Shown here in pieces: positions 1-5,923 of a stretch of DNA of 8,757 nt. Position 1 is the first letter of the stretch, and the number at the start of each line of letters is the position of its first letter. Position numbers and translations under genes: made by a program. The DNA comes from Thermoanaerobaculia bacterium (GTDB lineage Bacteria; Acidobacteriota; Thermoanaerobaculia; Multivoradales; UBA5704), in the NCBI GenBank assembly GCA_025937035.1, contig JAICSG010000126.1, positions 1-8,757 on the forward strand, written 5' to 3'. Under the pieces are notes generated by a model that worked only from the letters and a program-made list of their open reading frames with translations, did no database searches and was not told the DNA's origin.

Positions 1-2520
1 CGCGACAGCCGCGGCGGCAGGGACGGCTGGTATTGGGGCTCCTGGGACCCCCAGGCCACCGAGGCCTCGCAGCTCGACTGGCCGCCGCCCGCCAACCTCC
101 CCTATCCCTGGATGGGCTTCGGCTACTACTGCGTCAACTGCCACGCCTCGGCGAAGAACGAATTCACCTTCTCCAGCCTCAACAACGTGCTGGGCGATCC
201 CGACACCTTCCTCAAGTTCTATTACCAGGACCAGCCGCCCATCGCCGGCGAGCCGCCGCAGCACGCGCTGGAGACGCTCTCCCCGCACGAACGGTTCGAG
301 CCGCTCCAGGATCTCGAATCGAAGATCGAGAACGCCGGCCCCACCTGGAACAAGGTGCCGTGGCCGAACCCCGCGATCAACCGGCTCACGTCGCCGCTCA
401 CCGACTACTCCACCGAATTCCTGAAGACGTTCGGCGCGCCCGGTATCACGCAGCCCGACGCGAAAGAGATCACCCGGCTCTTCATGCCGCCCGAGGTTTA
501 CGATCACGTTTTCTCCAGTCCGGACGGGCCGCCCCTGTTTCTCACCTCGGACCAGTGCGTGGGGTGCCACGCCGCGGGCTCGACCGGCCTGCACTACGAC
601 ATGACCGTGCAGCAGGCCTCGCAGCCCGCCTACACCCAGCTCATCAACATCGCCCCCTACGGCGAATGGCGGGGCTCGCCGATGGGCCTGGCGGGGCGCG
701 ATCCCATCTTCTTCTCGCAGCTCGAGACCGAGCAGACCACCCATCCCGCGCTCGCCAAGCTGGCGCCGGACCTCTGCCTCCACTGTCACGGGGTGATGGG
801 CCAACGGCAGTTCTGCCTCGATCAATTCAAGGGCGATCCGAAGAAGGCCGCCGCGGTCTGCAACAACACCGACCTGCTGGGATTGAACGAGAATTCCCAG
901 CCCATCGTGCCGCGGCAGCTCTTCTCGCGCGAGGCCCTGAAAGCCATCCCCTACCGGGCCACCACGGAGCAGGAGAAGAAGGACGCGCGCTACGGCGGGC
1001 GCGGCCGCGATGGCATCTCCTGCACGACCTGCCACCACATCGATATCGATGAGAAGGCGCCGATCGGCAACACCTTCACGGGCGATTTCAAGGCGGGCGC
1101 GGCGGACGCGATCCATGGCCCCTTCGACAATCCGCAGCAGGTGCCGATGAATCACACGCTGGGGGCGAATCCGGTCGAGTATCCGCTGATCCTTTCCTCC
1201 AAGACCTGCGGGAGCTGCCACAGCGTGGTGCTGCCGGTGTTCGACGGCGACAAGCCGTATGTGCGGCCGGGGACGAAGAAGCCCGAGGTGATCATCGAGC
1301 AGGCGACCTATCCCGAATGGGTGTTCAGCGATTTCCGGGACGGCGGCCCCACGCCCCGCTCGTGCCAGGACTGCCACATGGCCAGCAGCTACCCCGGCCT
1401 GCCGTCGCCGTTGAGCACCAAGATCGCCTCGATCCAGGAGGCGAGCAACATGCCGCAGACGGAGAACCGGCAGCCGCAGTCGGCGATCGATCTCAACCCC
1501 CGCTCGCCCTTCGGACGGCACACCCTGGTGGGGCTCAACGTCTTCTTCAATCAATTCGCCCAGCAGTTCCCGGACGTGCTTGGCATCCGCGTGCAGGACC
1601 CGATGCTGGGCGGCAAGGGGGTGGCGCCGCTCACCACCACCTTCAATTCGATGATCCAGCAGGCGGACACGGGCACGGCCACGGCGGCCGTTACTCATGT
1701 GGAGCAGACCCGGGACCGGCTGGTGGCGAAGGTGAAGGTGGAGAACCTGGCCGGGCACAAATTCCCGTCCGGCGTGGGTTTCCGCCGCGCTTTCCTCACC
1801 TTCGAGGTGCTGGACGCGGCGGGCAACGACCTCTGGGTCTCCGGCCGCGCGACCTCCGCGGGCGTGCTGGTGGGGGCGGACGGCCGGCCGATCGCGGGGG
1901 AATTCATGTGGCACGGCGAGTGCCGGCCGAAGACGGCCGCCGAGCAGTCGTTCCAGCCGCACTACGAGACCATCACCCGCCAGGACCAGGCGCAGATCTA
2001 TCAGGAGCTGGTCCGCGATCCCAAGGGCCGTCTCACCACGAGCTTCCTCTCGCTGGCGGACGTGGTCAAGGACAACCGCCTGCTCCCCCGCGGCTGGACG
2101 CCCAGCGTGGAGCTCGCCGAGCGCGAGGGGCTGGGGAGCGCCAAGCTCTCCGCCGAGGCGCTGACGCACCACATTCTCCCCGACCTCCCGGACGGCCACG
2201 GCGGCACGGTGCGCGACCCGTGGTACGAGCCGAAGTCGCAGGGGGGCCTGGGCGGTGGCGGCGACGAGATCACCTACGCGGTCCCGCTCTCCGACCTCCA
2301 AGGGACCCCGGCGAGCGTCAAGGTGACGCTCTACTATCAGTCGATCCCGCCGTTCTATCTCCAGGACCGCTTCTGCACGACCCCGGCGCAGCCGGACACC
2401 GGGCGGCTGTTCTTCCTGGCGGGCCATACCAATCTGGACGGCACGCGGGCCGAGGGGTGGAAGCTGCAGGTGGTTTCGAGCGGGGTGGTGGGGGTGGGCC
2501 AGGCGTCGGCGGCGCGATAG
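1..2520 (+). CDS. Multiheme c-type cytochrome, 5'-truncated by the window edge
   Basis: The reading frame is open from the first base to a TAG at 2518-2520, giving 839 residues; the true start and any signal peptide lie upstream. Six CxxCH heme-attachment motifs are visible, beginning at bases 130 (CVNCH), 556 (CVGCH), 775 (CLHCH), 1021 (CTTCH), 1207 (CGSCH) and 1363 (CQDCH), that is residues 44, 186, 259, 341, 403 and 455 of the visible part. Covalent heme attachment to such motifs occurs outside the cytoplasmic membrane, so the protein should be periplasmic or surface-exposed and carry electrons. The remaining 380 residues have no heme motif; they contain GHKFPSG (bases 1753-1773) followed by RRAF and a beta-rich stretch, a pattern I associate with large multiheme cytochromes of environmental bacteria. 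No membrane segment is visible near the C-terminus. The redox partner is unknown: extracellular electron transfer or a catalytic multiheme reductase are both possible. A missing 5' part could add hemes. Confidence 0.9.
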   Translation, partial: RDSRGGRDGWYWGSWDPQATEASQLDWPPPANLPYPWMGFGYYCVNCHASAKNEFTFSSLNNVLGDPDTFLKFYYQDQPPIAGEPPQHALETLSPHERFEPLQDLESKIENAGPTWNKVPWPNPAINRLTSPLTDYSTEFLKTFGAPGITQPDAKEITRLFMPPEVYDHVFSSPDGPPLFLTSDQCVGCHAAGSTGLHYDMTVQQASQPAYTQLINIAPYGEWRGSPMGLAGRDPIFFSQLETEQTTHPALAKLAPDLCLHCHGVMGQRQFCLDQFKGDPKKAAAVCNNTDLLGLNENSQPIVPRQLFSREALKAIPYRATTEQEKKDARYGGRGRDGISCTTCHHIDIDEKAPIGNTFTGDFKAGAADAIHGPFDNPQQVPMNHTLGANPVEYPLILSSKTCGSCHSVVLPVFDGDKPYVRPGTKKPEVIIEQATYPEWVFSDFRDGGPTPRSCQDCHMASSYPGLPSPLSTKIASIQEASNMPQTENRQPQSAIDLNPRSPFGRHTLVGLNVFFNQFAQQFPDVLGIRVQDPMLGGKGVAPLTTTFNSMIQQADTGTATAAVTHVEQTRDRLVAKVKVENLAGHKFPSGVGFRRAFLTFEVLDAAGNDLWVSGRATSAGVLVGADGRPIAGEFMWHGECRPKTAAEQSFQPHYETITRQDQAQIYQELVRDPKGRLTTSFLSLADVVKDNRLLPRGWTPSVELAEREGLGSAKLSAEALTHHILPDLPDGHGGTVRDPWYEPKSQGGLGGGGDEITYAVPLSDLQGTPASVKVTLYYQSIPPFYLQDRFCTTPAQPDTGRLFFLAGHTNLDGTRAEGWKLQVVSSGVVGVGQASAAR

Positions 2521-2529
2521 TGCGCGGGG

Positions 2530-2535
2530 TATACT
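2530..2535 (+). promoter_or_regulatory. Candidate -10 hexamer TATACT for the serine hydrolase
   Basis: TATACT lies in the 25-base gap after the cytochrome stop and ends 10 bases before the ATG at 2546. A start point about seven bases downstream would make the mRNA leaderless or nearly so. This fits the absence of a purine-rich ribosome binding site before that ATG, since the intervening bases are pyrimidine-rich (ACTCCCTCGCC). No TTGACA-like -35 element is evident. Leaderless genes with TANNNT at this distance are known in several bacterial phyla; its use here is inferred. Confidence 0.45.
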
Positions 2536-2545
2536 CCCTCGCCGT

Positions 2546-4288
2546 ATGAGACGTCTCTGGCACATCCTCCCGTCCATCTTTCTTTCGCTGATCCTCCTCG
2601 GCGCTCCCACCCGCGCCGAGGTCGTCAAAGGCCCGCTGGGCACCTCGCTCGACCGCTATCTGGCCGAGCTCACCCGTCTCGGCTACTCCGGCTCGGTCGT
2701 GGTGGCGCAGCACGGCGAGGTGGTCCTCAACAAGGGGTACGGTCTGGCCGACCGCGCCCACGGCGTCCCGTTCACCTCGGACACCCTGTTCGACATCGCC
2801 TCGGTCAGCAAGCAGTTCACGGCGGCGGCGGTGCTCCGGCTGGAGATGCAGGGCAAGCTCAAGGTAGAGGACCGGATCAAGCGCTTCTTCCCCGAGGCGC
2901 CGCCGGACAAGGCCGGGATCACCCTGCATCAGTTGCTGACCCACACCGCCGGTTTCCCCGAGACCCTCGGTCCGGAGGACGAGGTGATCGACCGGAAGGC
3001 CTTCCTGAAGCGGGCCTTCGCCACCAGGCTGGTCCATCCGCCGGGCAAGAAGTACCTGTATTCCAATGGCGGCTATAGCCTGCTGGCGGCCGTGGTGGAG
3101 GTGGTGTCGGGGAAGCCCTTCGGCGAATTCCTGCGCGAGCAGGTGTTCCTGCCGGCCGGCATGCACCACACCGGCTTCCTCCCCGACGCCCAGGACCGCC
3201 AGCGCCTGGCGCACGGCTACAACGGGGACGGCGACTGGGGGACCTCGCTCGACCATCCGCACGCGCCGGACGGCCCATGGTGGGGCCTGCGGGGGAACGG
3301 CGGCATCCTCACCACCACCGGCGACCTCTATCTCTGGTTCAAGGCCCTGCAGGGGAATTCGGTGCTCTCCGCGGCCGAGCGCGAGAAGTACGAGCAGCCC
3401 TATGTCAAGGAGACCGGGGCGGAGTATCCGCAATACGCCTACGGCTGGTCCTTCTCCAAGAGCCCGTCCGGCCACCGGAAGCTCGCGCACGTGGGGGGCA
3501 ACGGCACGTTCCAGTCCGACTTCCGCCGCTACCCCGAGGACGACGCGATGATCGCCATCACCTCGAACACGGACGATTACTCGTCGATCGCCATCGCCAA
3601 TCACCTGGAGGGCTGGGTCTTCGGTGAGCCCGTGGCGCAGCCGCTGGCGCTCGCGCCGGTCAAGGGAGAGGAGCTCCGCCGCTGCGCCGGCACCTACGAG
3701 CTCCCGGGAGGCGGGGCGCCCGCCGAGCGTCTCACGGTCACCGCCGAGAAGGACCGTCTGGCCGTCACGCCGGAAGGCCCCGCGGGGCTCGTCCTGCTCT
3801 CGGGCAAGCCGGAGGGGAGGCGCCAGAAGCGCTTCGAGGCGCGCGAGGCACAGGTGACCGGCGCCATGACGGCCGCCCGGCGTGGCGATCTCAAGCCCCT
3901 GGCCGCGATGTGCGTCGACGCCGATGAGGCCGCGAAGCACTGGCATGCCGTCATGAAAGCGACCGAGGCGAAGCTCGGGCCCTGGCAGGGCTTCACCATG
4001 ATGGGCACGCGCAGCATCGGCGGCCAGATCGTGACCCACGCGCGCCTCAACTTCAAAAGGGGGACGCGCATGCTCGACGTGGCCTGGGCCGGCTCGCTCG
4101 CCGACCACGTCACGGTGGGCGACGGCCTGCCGCCGTCCTTCTTCCTCCCGGAGGGGCCTTCCCGCTTCGTCACCTACGACGTGGGCACGGACACCATCGA
4201 GCACCTGACCTGCGAGGGCACGGGCGGCGCCGCTCCGTCGCTGCGCTTCGAGGGTCCCGCGGGCACGGCGACGGTGAAGCGGAAGTAG
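2546..4288 (+). CDS. Secreted serine hydrolase, class C beta-lactamase / penicillin-binding protein family
   Basis: The 580-residue protein begins with a signal peptide: basic MRR, a hydrophobic stretch at about residues 7-20, and a likely cleavage site after PTRA (residue 24). The catalytic domain (about 30-360) has the expected motifs in order: SVSK at 86-89 (nucleophile Ser86, Lys89), YSN at 172-174, and HVG at 315-317 in place of KTG, as is usual for the AmpC/EstB/D-aminopeptidase-like group. Such enzymes hydrolyse peptides, esters or beta-lactams in the periplasm or outside; the substrate cannot be read from the motifs, and resistance should not be assumed. Beyond the core there are about 220 more residues: a small beta-rich segment from CAGTYELPGG (380-389), like the C-terminal domains often seen in this family, then an unrecognised part (about 436-580) that could be NTF2-like. 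It starts 25 bases after the cytochrome gene. The ATG is chosen because the signal peptide begins there. Confidence 0.88.
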   Translation: MRRLWHILPSIFLSLILLGAPTRAEVVKGPLGTSLDRYLAELTRLGYSGSVVVAQHGEVVLNKGYGLADRAHGVPFTSDTLFDIASVSKQFTAAAVLRLEMQGKLKVEDRIKRFFPEAPPDKAGITLHQLLTHTAGFPETLGPEDEVIDRKAFLKRAFATRLVHPPGKKYLYSNGGYSLLAAVVEVVSGKPFGEFLREQVFLPAGMHHTGFLPDAQDRQRLAHGYNGDGDWGTSLDHPHAPDGPWWGLRGNGGILTTTGDLYLWFKALQGNSVLSAAEREKYEQPYVKETGAEYPQYAYGWSFSKSPSGHRKLAHVGGNGTFQSDFRRYPEDDAMIAITSNTDDYSSIAIANHLEGWVFGEPVAQPLALAPVKGEELRRCAGTYELPGGGAPAERLTVTAEKDRLAVTPEGPAGLVLLSGKPEGRRQKRFEAREAQVTGAMTAARRGDLKPLAAMCVDADEAAKHWHAVMKATEAKLGPWQGFTMMGTRSIGGQIVTHARLNFKRGTRMLDVAWAGSLADHVTVGDGLPPSFFLPEGPSRFVTYDVGTDTIEHLTCEGTGGAAPSLRFEGPAGTATVKRK

Positions 4289-4416
4289 GGGCTGAGAGCC
4301 TGCTCGCCAGAAAAGCGCCGTGAGGGATTTACCGGCCCCGCTCGTTTGTTGAGGAGAGCCCGGGAGCTCCGGCAGGCGGGGCGCCCAGAACCCAAGATTC
4401 ATCCAGGAGCAACTGC

Positions 4417-4851
4417 ATGTATACAGCACGGATCAAGACCCACGGGGACAGCATGGCGCGCAGCATGACGGACGTCCGCAACTTCAAGGTCTTCGCGGAC
4501 GAGCCGCCGGAGCTCGGGGGTCGCGACGGCGCGCCCAGCCCGCTGGAGTACATCCTCGTGGCGCACGGCACCTGCCTCAACTACATGACCTTCTTCATCG
4601 CCAAGGAGCTGGGCATTGAGGTGAGGTCCACCGAGATCGAGGTCGAGGCCTCGCTCGATCCGGTCAAGTTCGCCGGCACCGACCGCTCCGTGCGGGCCGG
4701 CTATCAGGGCGTCAAGGTCAACATCAAGGTCGACGCGGACGCCACTCCGGACCAGCTCGCCAGGTTGCGCGAGGAGGTCGAGGCGCGCTGCCCCGTCAGC
4801 GACAACATCACCAACGCGACGCCGGTGAGCATCGCTCTCGCGGCGGCCTGA
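4417..4851 (+). CDS. OsmC/Ohr family protein
   Basis: A 144-residue protein, a normal length for the family. The conserved pair of cysteines is present: Cys53 in HGTCLNYM and Cys125 in RCPVSDNITN. The N-terminal DEPPELGG (28-35) and SPLEYILVA (41-49) stretches are typical of the OsmC branch. Family members act as thiol peroxidases that reduce organic hydroperoxides with the Cys pair, usually recycled by dihydrolipoamide or thioredoxin-like donors; this protein is cytoplasmic, with no signal peptide. Membership is clear, but whether it is an Ohr-type peroxidase or one of the less understood OsmC-like proteins is not. The start is supported by AGGAG at 4405-4409, seven bases before the ATG. It lies 128 bases after the hydrolase gene, and I found no convincing -35/-10 pair in that gap, although the spacing suggests a separate promoter. 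Confidence 0.88.
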   Translation: MYTARIKTHGDSMARSMTDVRNFKVFADEPPELGGRDGAPSPLEYILVAHGTCLNYMTFFIAKELGIEVRSTEIEVEASLDPVKFAGTDRSVRAGYQGVKVNIKVDADATPDQLARLREEVEARCPVSDNITNATPVSIALAAA

Positions 4852-4875
4852 ACAGGAGAAAAGTGCAATCGGCCG

Positions 4876-4948
4876 GGATCCGGCGGCGAGGATTTTCCGC
4901 CGGGCCATCCCCGGATCCGGGGCCCCCGGAGCGTGATTCCGGGATGGC
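4876..4948 (+). repeat. Palindrome-rich intergenic segment with competing stems
   Basis: Directly after the OsmC gene. GGATCCGGCGG (4876-4886) can pair with CCGCCGG (4897-4903) and, past a three-base bulge, ATCC (4907-4910), giving an 11-bp stem with a 10-base loop. The overlapping GCCATCCC (4904-4911) is instead perfectly complementary to GGGATGGC (4941-4948). Between these lie CCGGATCCGG (4911-4920), a perfect palindrome, and arms TCCGGGG/CCCCGGA (4916-4922/4924-4930) around one C. No T-run follows, so it is not a canonical intrinsic terminator. It may be a transcript 3' end structure, a REP-like element or part of a structured RNA. Confidence 0.5.
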
Positions 4949-5011
4949 GGCACGCCTCCGGAGAACGGACGATCCCGATCGGTTGCAACGTTTTTCGGCG
5001 ATGCATGCCAA

Positions 5012-5047
5012 GGGCTGGAGAGGCACGGCCGTTGCCCTCTCCAGCCC
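5012..5047 (+). promoter_or_regulatory. Perfect 12-bp hairpin abutting the DNA ligase start
   Basis: GGGCTGGAGAGG (5012-5023) is exactly complementary to CCTCTCCAGCCC (5036-5047) around a 12-base loop. The 3' arm ends three bases before the ATG at 5051, and the only Shine-Dalgarno-like purines (GGAGAGG, 5017-5023) are buried in the 5' arm, 27 bases from the start. The stem would sit inside the ribosome's footprint if the mRNA spans it. Upstream are further small palindromes: CTCCGGAG (4956-4963), CGATC-CC-GATCG (4970-4981) and GTTGCAAC (4982-4989). It could repress translation or mark an upstream transcript end; the complementarity is seen, the role is inferred. Confidence 0.55.
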
Positions 5048-5050
5048 GCC

Positions 5051-5683
5051 ATGGCGGAGCTTCCGAAACCTTTTCGTCCGATGCTCGCCTCGGAGGTCAA
5101 GCGACCGTTCCACAAGCCGGGGTGGGTCTACGAGGAGAAATACGACGGCTATCGCGCGGTGGTCTACAAAGACGGGAAGGGCGTGCGGATCCTGTCGCGA
5201 AACCTCAAGGATCTGACCGCGCAATTCGCGGAGGTGGCCGCGGCGGTGGCCCGGCTGCGCGCTCCCACGCTCGTCCTCGACGGCGAGATCGCGGTGTTCG
5301 ACGAGCGCCTCGTCTCTCATCTCGGCTATCTGCGGGCGAGCCACACGAACGCGGGAAAGCTGCTCACGCCGCCGATCCTGGTCGCCTTCGACTGCCTCCA
5401 CGCGCGCGGCAAGGAGCTCTTCCAGGAGCCGCTCCAGCGCCGCCGCGCCCGTCTGGAACGGGAGCTCAAGGAGGCTGAGGGCCCTCTCCTCGTCGCCCGC
5501 CGCCTCGGGCCCGACGGCCTGCAGGCCTGGGAGGAGGTGAAGGCCCACGGCTGGGAGGGGCTGATCGCGAAGGACGCCGCTTCGCCCTACGAGCCGGACA
5601 CGCGGACGCGGAGCTGGATCAAGGTGAAATACAAGGTCCGGGTGGGCTGGCCGGGCGAGGGAATCGAGTACACGAGAGGATAA
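5051..5683 (+). CDS. ATP-dependent DNA ligase, adenylation domain only
   Basis: The 210-residue protein matches the nucleotidyltransferase domain of LigD/LigC-type ATP-dependent DNA ligases. Motif I is EKYDGYR with the AMP-accepting Lys30; SRN follows at 49-51; motif III region LDGEI is at 76-80; FDCLHARG is at 113-120; motif IV is EGLIAK at 169-174; motif V is WIKVKYK at 189-195. The chain ends 15 residues after motif V, so the OB-fold domain that normally follows (about 100 residues, with motif VI) is absent, as are LigD polymerase and nuclease domains. It may charge itself with AMP yet need a partner for full ligation, or be a truncated copy. ATG 5051 is the only usual start available in this frame, which is closed by a TGA at 4934. 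It lacks a ribosome binding site at normal distance and follows a strong hairpin. No Ku or other NHEJ gene is in view. A group of stand-alone catalytic-domain ligases would be the alternative to truncation. Confidence 0.82.
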   Translation: MAELPKPFRPMLASEVKRPFHKPGWVYEEKYDGYRAVVYKDGKGVRILSRNLKDLTAQFAEVAAAVARLRAPTLVLDGEIAVFDERLVSHLGYLRASHTNAGKLLTPPILVAFDCLHARGKELFQEPLQRRRARLERELKEAEGPLLVARRLGPDGLQAWEEVKAHGWEGLIAKDAASPYEPDTRTRSWIKVKYKVRVGWPGEGIEYTRG

Positions 5684-5694
5684 CCAACGTCCCA

Positions 5695-5790
5695 GGTGCA
5701 AATGTAGGAATCACTAGAACGACTAAACATAATTAATGTTGAAGAATCAATTTTAAGCACCTACTAGCAATTCGCCGAAAAATTTTTTAC
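5695..5790. other. AT-rich intergenic island
   Basis: This stretch between ligase and halogenase is clearly AT-rich in otherwise GC-rich DNA. It contains AACAT-AATTA-ATGTT (5726-5740, inverted repeat), direct repeats of GAATCA (5708 and 5744) and ACTAG (5713 and 5763), and A5T6 at 5778-5788. No coding frame of note and no convincing promoter pair were found. It could be upstream regulatory DNA for the halogenase, with the A/T tract as a curved or UP-like element, or the edge of acquired DNA. Confidence 0.5.
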
Positions 5791-5798
5791 CCTGTGCC

Positions 5799-5826
5799 TG
5801 TCCCGCTTGACCCGGTGTCCCGCACC
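5799..5826. repeat. TGTCCCGC direct repeat with a short hairpin, REP-like
   Basis: TGTCCCGC occurs at 5799-5806 and 5816-5823, 17 bases apart; the second copy lies within GGTG-TCCCG-CACC (5814-5826), a 4-bp stem with a five-base loop. The style, together with GTGCCTG just before, recalls the short palindromic repeats mobilised by REP-associated transposases. No transposase is in the window, so this is a tentative reading. Confidence 0.3.
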
Positions 5827-5863
5827 TTAAGACCGACGTTCAGGTAAGTGCAGGGCGAAACGA

Positions 5864-5887
5864 GGGAACGGCTCCCAGCCAGTTCCC
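5864..5887 (+). promoter_or_regulatory. Leader hairpin upstream of the halogenase
   Basis: GGGAAC-GGCT (5864-5873) pairs with AGCC (5877-5880) and, after one bulged A, GTTCCC (5882-5887), closing a CCC loop: 10 base pairs with a single bulge. It ends 36 bases before the ATG. A T-rich run (5901-5910) begins 13 bases after the stem, too far for a standard intrinsic terminator. A 5'-UTR stabiliser or regulatory stem is possible. No identifiable riboswitch class was recognised. Confidence 0.45.
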
Positions 5888-5910
5888 AAATCTGATGAAC
5901 TTTTTTGTTT

Positions 5911-5918
5911 GGGGGGAG
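5911..5918 (+). promoter_or_regulatory. Ribosome binding site fixing the halogenase start
   Basis: A run of six G followed by AG gives GGGGAG/GGAG five bases before ATG 5924. The TTG at 5909 in the same frame would put this motif inside the gene and adds five residues not expected before the conserved SKSVVIVGGG start, so ATG 5924 is preferred. Confidence 0.75.
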
Positions 5919-5923
5919 AAATC

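Noticed and set aside
33..1052. 339-codon + strand frame overlapping the cytochrome
   Set aside because: Arg/Ala/Pro-rich alternative frame; the six CxxCH motifs are in frame 1.
4289..4416. Promoter search between hydrolase and OsmC gene
   Set aside because: TTGTTG at 4346 has no matching -10 at suitable spacing; only the ribosome binding site is convincing.
2318..4429. 703-codon open frame on the minus strand opposite the serine hydrolase
   Set aside because: Shadow of a GC-rich gene: the product is Arg/Gly/Leu/His-rich with no recognisable domain, and the + strand frame has a signal peptide and all catalytic motifs.
5778..5788. A5T6 run as an intrinsic terminator of the ligase gene
   Set aside because: No stable GC stem directly precedes the T-run.
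5807..5835. TTGACC as a -35 element for the halogenase
   Set aside because: No TATAAT-like hexamer lies 16-18 bases downstream; TTAAGA is only 14 bases away and weak.
5848..5895. GTG-started 15-codon frame as a Trp attenuator leader peptide for the halogenase
   Set aside because: It contains no tryptophan codon and no good ribosome binding site, so Trp attenuation is not supported.
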